Positions 60,886 through 64,000 of a stretch of 64,000 nucleotides of DNA are shown piece by piece. The stretch's first letter is position 1. Each line of letters opens with the position of its first letter. The notes beneath the pieces are model-generated. The model saw nothing but the letters and a program-made list of their open reading frames with translations. It searched no databases and was not told the origin of the DNA. The stretch is from Neodontobutis hainanensis. Lineage: Eukaryota; Chordata; Actinopteri; Gobiiformes; Odontobutidae. The DNA is taken from contig JALDNG010000008.1 of assembly GCA_024349245.1 (NCBI GenBank), forward strand, positions 3,173,501 to 3,237,500, read 5' to 3'. Made by a program: the position numbers and the translations under genes.

Positions 60886-63800
60886 TTAGGGCAACAGTAG
60901 TGAACTTCCTGTTCGGTCAAACTTTTTTCCTTTTGAAAGGGCTGCTACTTGTTTCATCAGTTCTCTGTTTTTGGCCTATGGACAACAAATAATATGGTAC
61001 ATTTTAAAAATATACACAATGTTGCCATGTGGTTTACATGGTGTTAACATATTATAAATACATATGACAAAAATATTTATAATGTGTACCTAATTGCATT
61101 CTATGGGACATACGCCATCTGATTAAGATATTCCACTACATTTTATATTCTATTTTCAAGGCTACTTAGGCCTTAAAATCAGCCATTTAATTCTGCAATA
61201 ATTGTGTTAAATTACCTGCTGTTGTTCCATTGATTCTTTGTGTGATTTTTCCATTTGGTTCATCTTAACTCTCATATTAGACTCCTGATATTGAAAGTCA
61301 GCTTTGAGCTCTGTAAGCTTCAAAGAGAGGAGTTTCAGACAATTATAAAGAGTAAACTGTATTTGAATATTTAAGCAACTGTTGTGCAAATCAATGTCTT
61401 ACCTTTCTGTCTTTTTCTAATATAGTCTGATCTCTTTGCTGCAGGAGTCTCTTCAGCGACATCACTTCTTCTTTCAGCTGGCTGATGAGAATAAAGTTGT
61501 CCGTTCCACCAGAATCCATGGACTGAGTGATTGAACTGCTATAAAAAGAAAATTGTGGCGTGTGTCTTATGGACTACGACCATGTAAGGGACACTTGAGA
61601 GAAACAAAGAAAATTTACCTGTCTCCATTAGATGGCTTCATCTCAAGCTTTGGTTTCTTCTTTGGAGTCTCCTTTTGGATTGAAGACGATTTATGGCTGC
61701 AACAAAATGTAAATGGCTATTAATAATTAGAAGACCAACCCCAAAACCTACCCAGAATATGTCCCTCTAAATCAAGCAAAACCTAATAAATGTCTTAGAC
61801 TTCTTTGGGGGACTGTAAGCATGTTCATGTGAAACAAACAGACTTTACACTTACATTTATTCATTTCTTCATTTAGCAGACGCTTTTATCCAAAGCAACT
61901 TACATTAAGCTACAAATCACCAGTGTTACAGCTGGAACCCACACTTAGCCCGGCAGTAGCTCAGTGAGTAGAGCGGTCGTCTTTCAAGGTAGGCGGTTCG
62001 ATTCTCACTCTCCCCTCAGTTCATACTGTCGTTGTGTCCTTGGGCAAGACACTTAACCCACCTTGCCTCCAGTGGCTGTAACACTGGTAATTACATTAGA
62101 ACAATGTAAGTCGCTTTGGATAAAAGCGTCAGCTAAACGAATAAATGTAAATGTAACCCAAGGTGGGTTTAGTGTCTTGCCCAAGGACACAACAACAGTA
62201 TGAACTGTGGGGAGAGCGGGAATTGAACCGCCAACATTGCGGTTAAGGGACAACTGCTCTACCACTGAGCCCACTTGAAATGATACAAACTTTAGTGTTA
62301 GCAGTTCAGCACAGGTTTCTATCCTGTGTAAAGGACTAAAAGCTCCAGAGAAGGTTAGCAGTTCAGCACATGTTTCTTAAAAGGTTTTACATTTAAAAAG
62401 TATATATATAGACACCTCCCTAACAACTTTGTAGTACAGGGGCCCAAACAAGTTGTTTAAAACAGTACAGTCTACAGTACATATTTCCTCTGTGCAACTG
62501 TAACTATACAGTTTAACATAATTTGGTTAAGAAACTAACCTATTGAGTTTTAAATAATTTCCATATGAAATGTAATTTTTACCTCTGCTTCCACAGTCCC
62601 TGCTCCTGTTCAGGGCTCAAACTCCCACTCAGTCTAAGTAGGAAAGGTCAACCGTTAGTGGGCTACATAAATGTACTGAAAATAGGAGGGGATAAGGGAT
62701 AAAGAGAAGACATACTTGTGGTGGGAGCTGCTGTGTCTGTGATGGTGATGATGATGATGGTGGGATCTAGAGTGGTGGTCTTTCTCGTTGAGGGAAGAGG
62801 AGTTGGACGATCCAAAGCCCTTCCTCTGCTCCTTGGTCTTCTGCAGTACACGTCGGTACGACAGAGTACACAGCCAGCAGAGCAGTTTCCCGTCCACCTT
62901 TAACACATCGGTAATATGGAGGAGTCTCTAATATGTGTGCTGTTTAATCAGACAGTGTGCCAATGTTAGTACCTTTCTCCTGCCTTCCTCTTTACGGTCA
63001 AACGCACACTGTTGTTTACACTGCTCACAGGTTTGAGGAGGTCCATATTTTTTCTCTGAGTTAGTACATCGCTGACACTTGGTCCCAATAAAGGCTGCAA
63101 TAATATTACAGTACTGACAGGGTTTGGGCTGCAAAGACAAAATAATGTTGGCTTAAGAGACCTAAACAAATAGTCAGTAATCACTACTTTAAAAAGCTGC
63201 AGTATGTACTGGTTTGGTTAGCTTATGCAAAAGTGAATCATGCTTCAACATGAAAACAAAAACAAAAAAACGTACTGTTCCAAACTGTTTGACATTCTGA
63301 GCACATTTCTTGCAGATTGTATTTGTTTTGCTGAAAAATAATAACAAGCTTTAATGCATTCAGCAAATGACAAGCATGGGATTAGAATCATTTTAAACAT
63401 TTTTTTCTCACCTTTCCTGCTGAAACTCAGATCTGCAATATGTGCACTTCACAATTGGATGTGCAATGCGGCACTCCTGTGAAAACAAAATAAGTCTGTT
63501 TTGTCACAGCAAAAATTATCATGCAGTAACAGTTAGATGGATAATCTTCTATCCTTCACCATACAAACAGAAGAAACACATAATGGTAGGCTACATGTGA
63601 AAATACAAACGTATAAAACCCTGCCCCATACAGTACAATCAATTGAATGTGTAAATCCTGGACCAGGTAGTATCCTTAGTTTCATGCTCCATATTTGCAA
63701 CAAGTTGTTTACAGTACTGCTTATTAAGTATAACATAGCATCAATCTAAACTTTTACATAACATCACAATTCAGTTGTTAAAAGGTGTTGCACAATTTTG

Positions 63801-64000
63801 CTACAGTCCGTGAAATGGAGTTGAGTAATGAACGGCAGGTAGTACAATAAATGACCATTACATAATAAGCCCACCCAAACAACACATCAGAGAACCACAC
63901 GTACACCATGTCCGAGTGATTTTTAAATGATCAATGCGCGCACACACGTAAACACACAACGTCCCAAACCTTGCACAGCTGCTGGCCCTGCGACAGCTCC
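60886..64000 (-). CDS. fam76b: FAM76B-type nuclear speckle protein, 3' part (first exon(s) outside window)
   Basis: Ten minus-strand exons, the first cut by the right edge: 63970-64000 and beyond, 63412-63476, 63276-63330, 62973-63128, 62716-62897, 62583-62633, 61619-61696, 61403-61538, 61216-61317, 60886-60975. The frame opens at ELSQGQQLCK, runs through a cysteine-rich block of zinc-binding-like CxxC pairs (CTYCRSEFQQE, CKKCAQNVKQFG, PCQYCNIIAAFIGTKCQRC, CEQCKQQCAF), then a polyhistidine tract (eight His then RHSSSHHK), and ends in a coiled coil (LISQLKEEVMSLKRLLQQRD; LTELKADFQYQESNMRVKM) and KGKKFDRTGSSLLLP. The polyhistidine tract separates FAM76B from FAM76A and is known to target nuclear speckles. 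FAM76B has been linked to hnRNPA2B1 and NF-kB control in mammals. It is tandem with taf1. Confidence 0.94.
61852..62273 (-). repeat. SINE on the minus strand, interrupted by another SINE
   Basis: The tail half is 61852-61941 (gcttttatccaaagcaactt reversed) and the head half is 62155-62273 (gagcccac...gtgtcttgcccaaggacaca reversed). Removing the plus-strand insertion rejoins a continuous minus-strand SINE with box A, box B (ggttcaattcc), core and tail. The flanks share a weak cactt that may be its target duplication. Confidence 0.75.
61942..62154 (+). repeat. tRNA-derived SINE inserted in an older SINE
   Basis: A complete plus-strand copy. Box A is tagctcagtgagtagagc and box B is ggttcgattctc, followed by the core tgtgtccttgggcaagacac and the LINE-type 3' tail aagtcgctttggataaaagc ending in aaatgtaaatgt. 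It is flanked by aaccca at 61936-61941 and 62155-62160, a 6-base target duplication. It lies in fam76b intron between exons 62583-62633 and 61619-61696. Confidence 0.85.

Noticed and set aside
61947..62020. tRNA gene
   Set aside because: The box A and box B-like sequence belongs to a SINE head: the cloverleaf is not completed and a SINE core follows directly.

Overview
This is a piece of a vertebrate nuclear genome, almost certainly a teleost fish. The genes are split by canonical GT-AG introns, their conceptual proteins are recognisable vertebrate orthologues, and the interspersed repeats (tRNA-type SINEs with a LINE-like tail, Tc1, piggyBac and hAT relics) are of kinds common in fish. There are no bacterial operons, CRISPR arrays or phage genes. 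Exon models were built by hand from splice signals, reading phase and family knowledge. For each complete gene the exon lengths sum to an open frame, with one exception (the SLC6 transporter).

Layout, left to right. 107-1396 (-): 5' part of rnf121. 3375-5650 (+): mpv17l. 7219-11722 (+): rrm1, the ribonucleotide reductase large subunit, with CCAAT boxes and an E2F-like site upstream. 13045-18245 (-): trpc2, a TRP channel convergent with rrm1. 19056-20531: a dead piggyBac transposase copy. 21510-34515 (-): rb1 with 27 coding exons. Its intron 17 (23610-30094) holds two intronless GPCR genes on the opposite strand: lpar6 (25151-26212) and an unassigned P2Y/lysophospholipid-type receptor (28830-29807). 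36705-43609 (-): an SLC6 amino-acid transporter with a probable one-base indel in its last exon. 44730-46684 (+): a short SLAIN-motif microtubule protein, divergent from the transporter. 47476-58679 (-): taf1, 40 coding exons. 60886 to beyond the right edge (-): fam76b.

The genes are not functionally linked as an operon would be. Some themes recur: rrm1 and rb1 both belong to the G1/S E2F axis, and taf1 is a general transcription factor. The lpar6-in-rb1 nesting is also found in human (established knowledge) and anchors the locus to the human 13q14 region. The second receptor in that intron is the most unusual gene here. I see no undescribed multi-gene system. The best leads are the extra nested GPCR, the in-frame 108-nt taf1 exon, the transporter frameshift, a pair of near-perfect hairpins in a taf1 intron, and a SINE inserted into another SINE.
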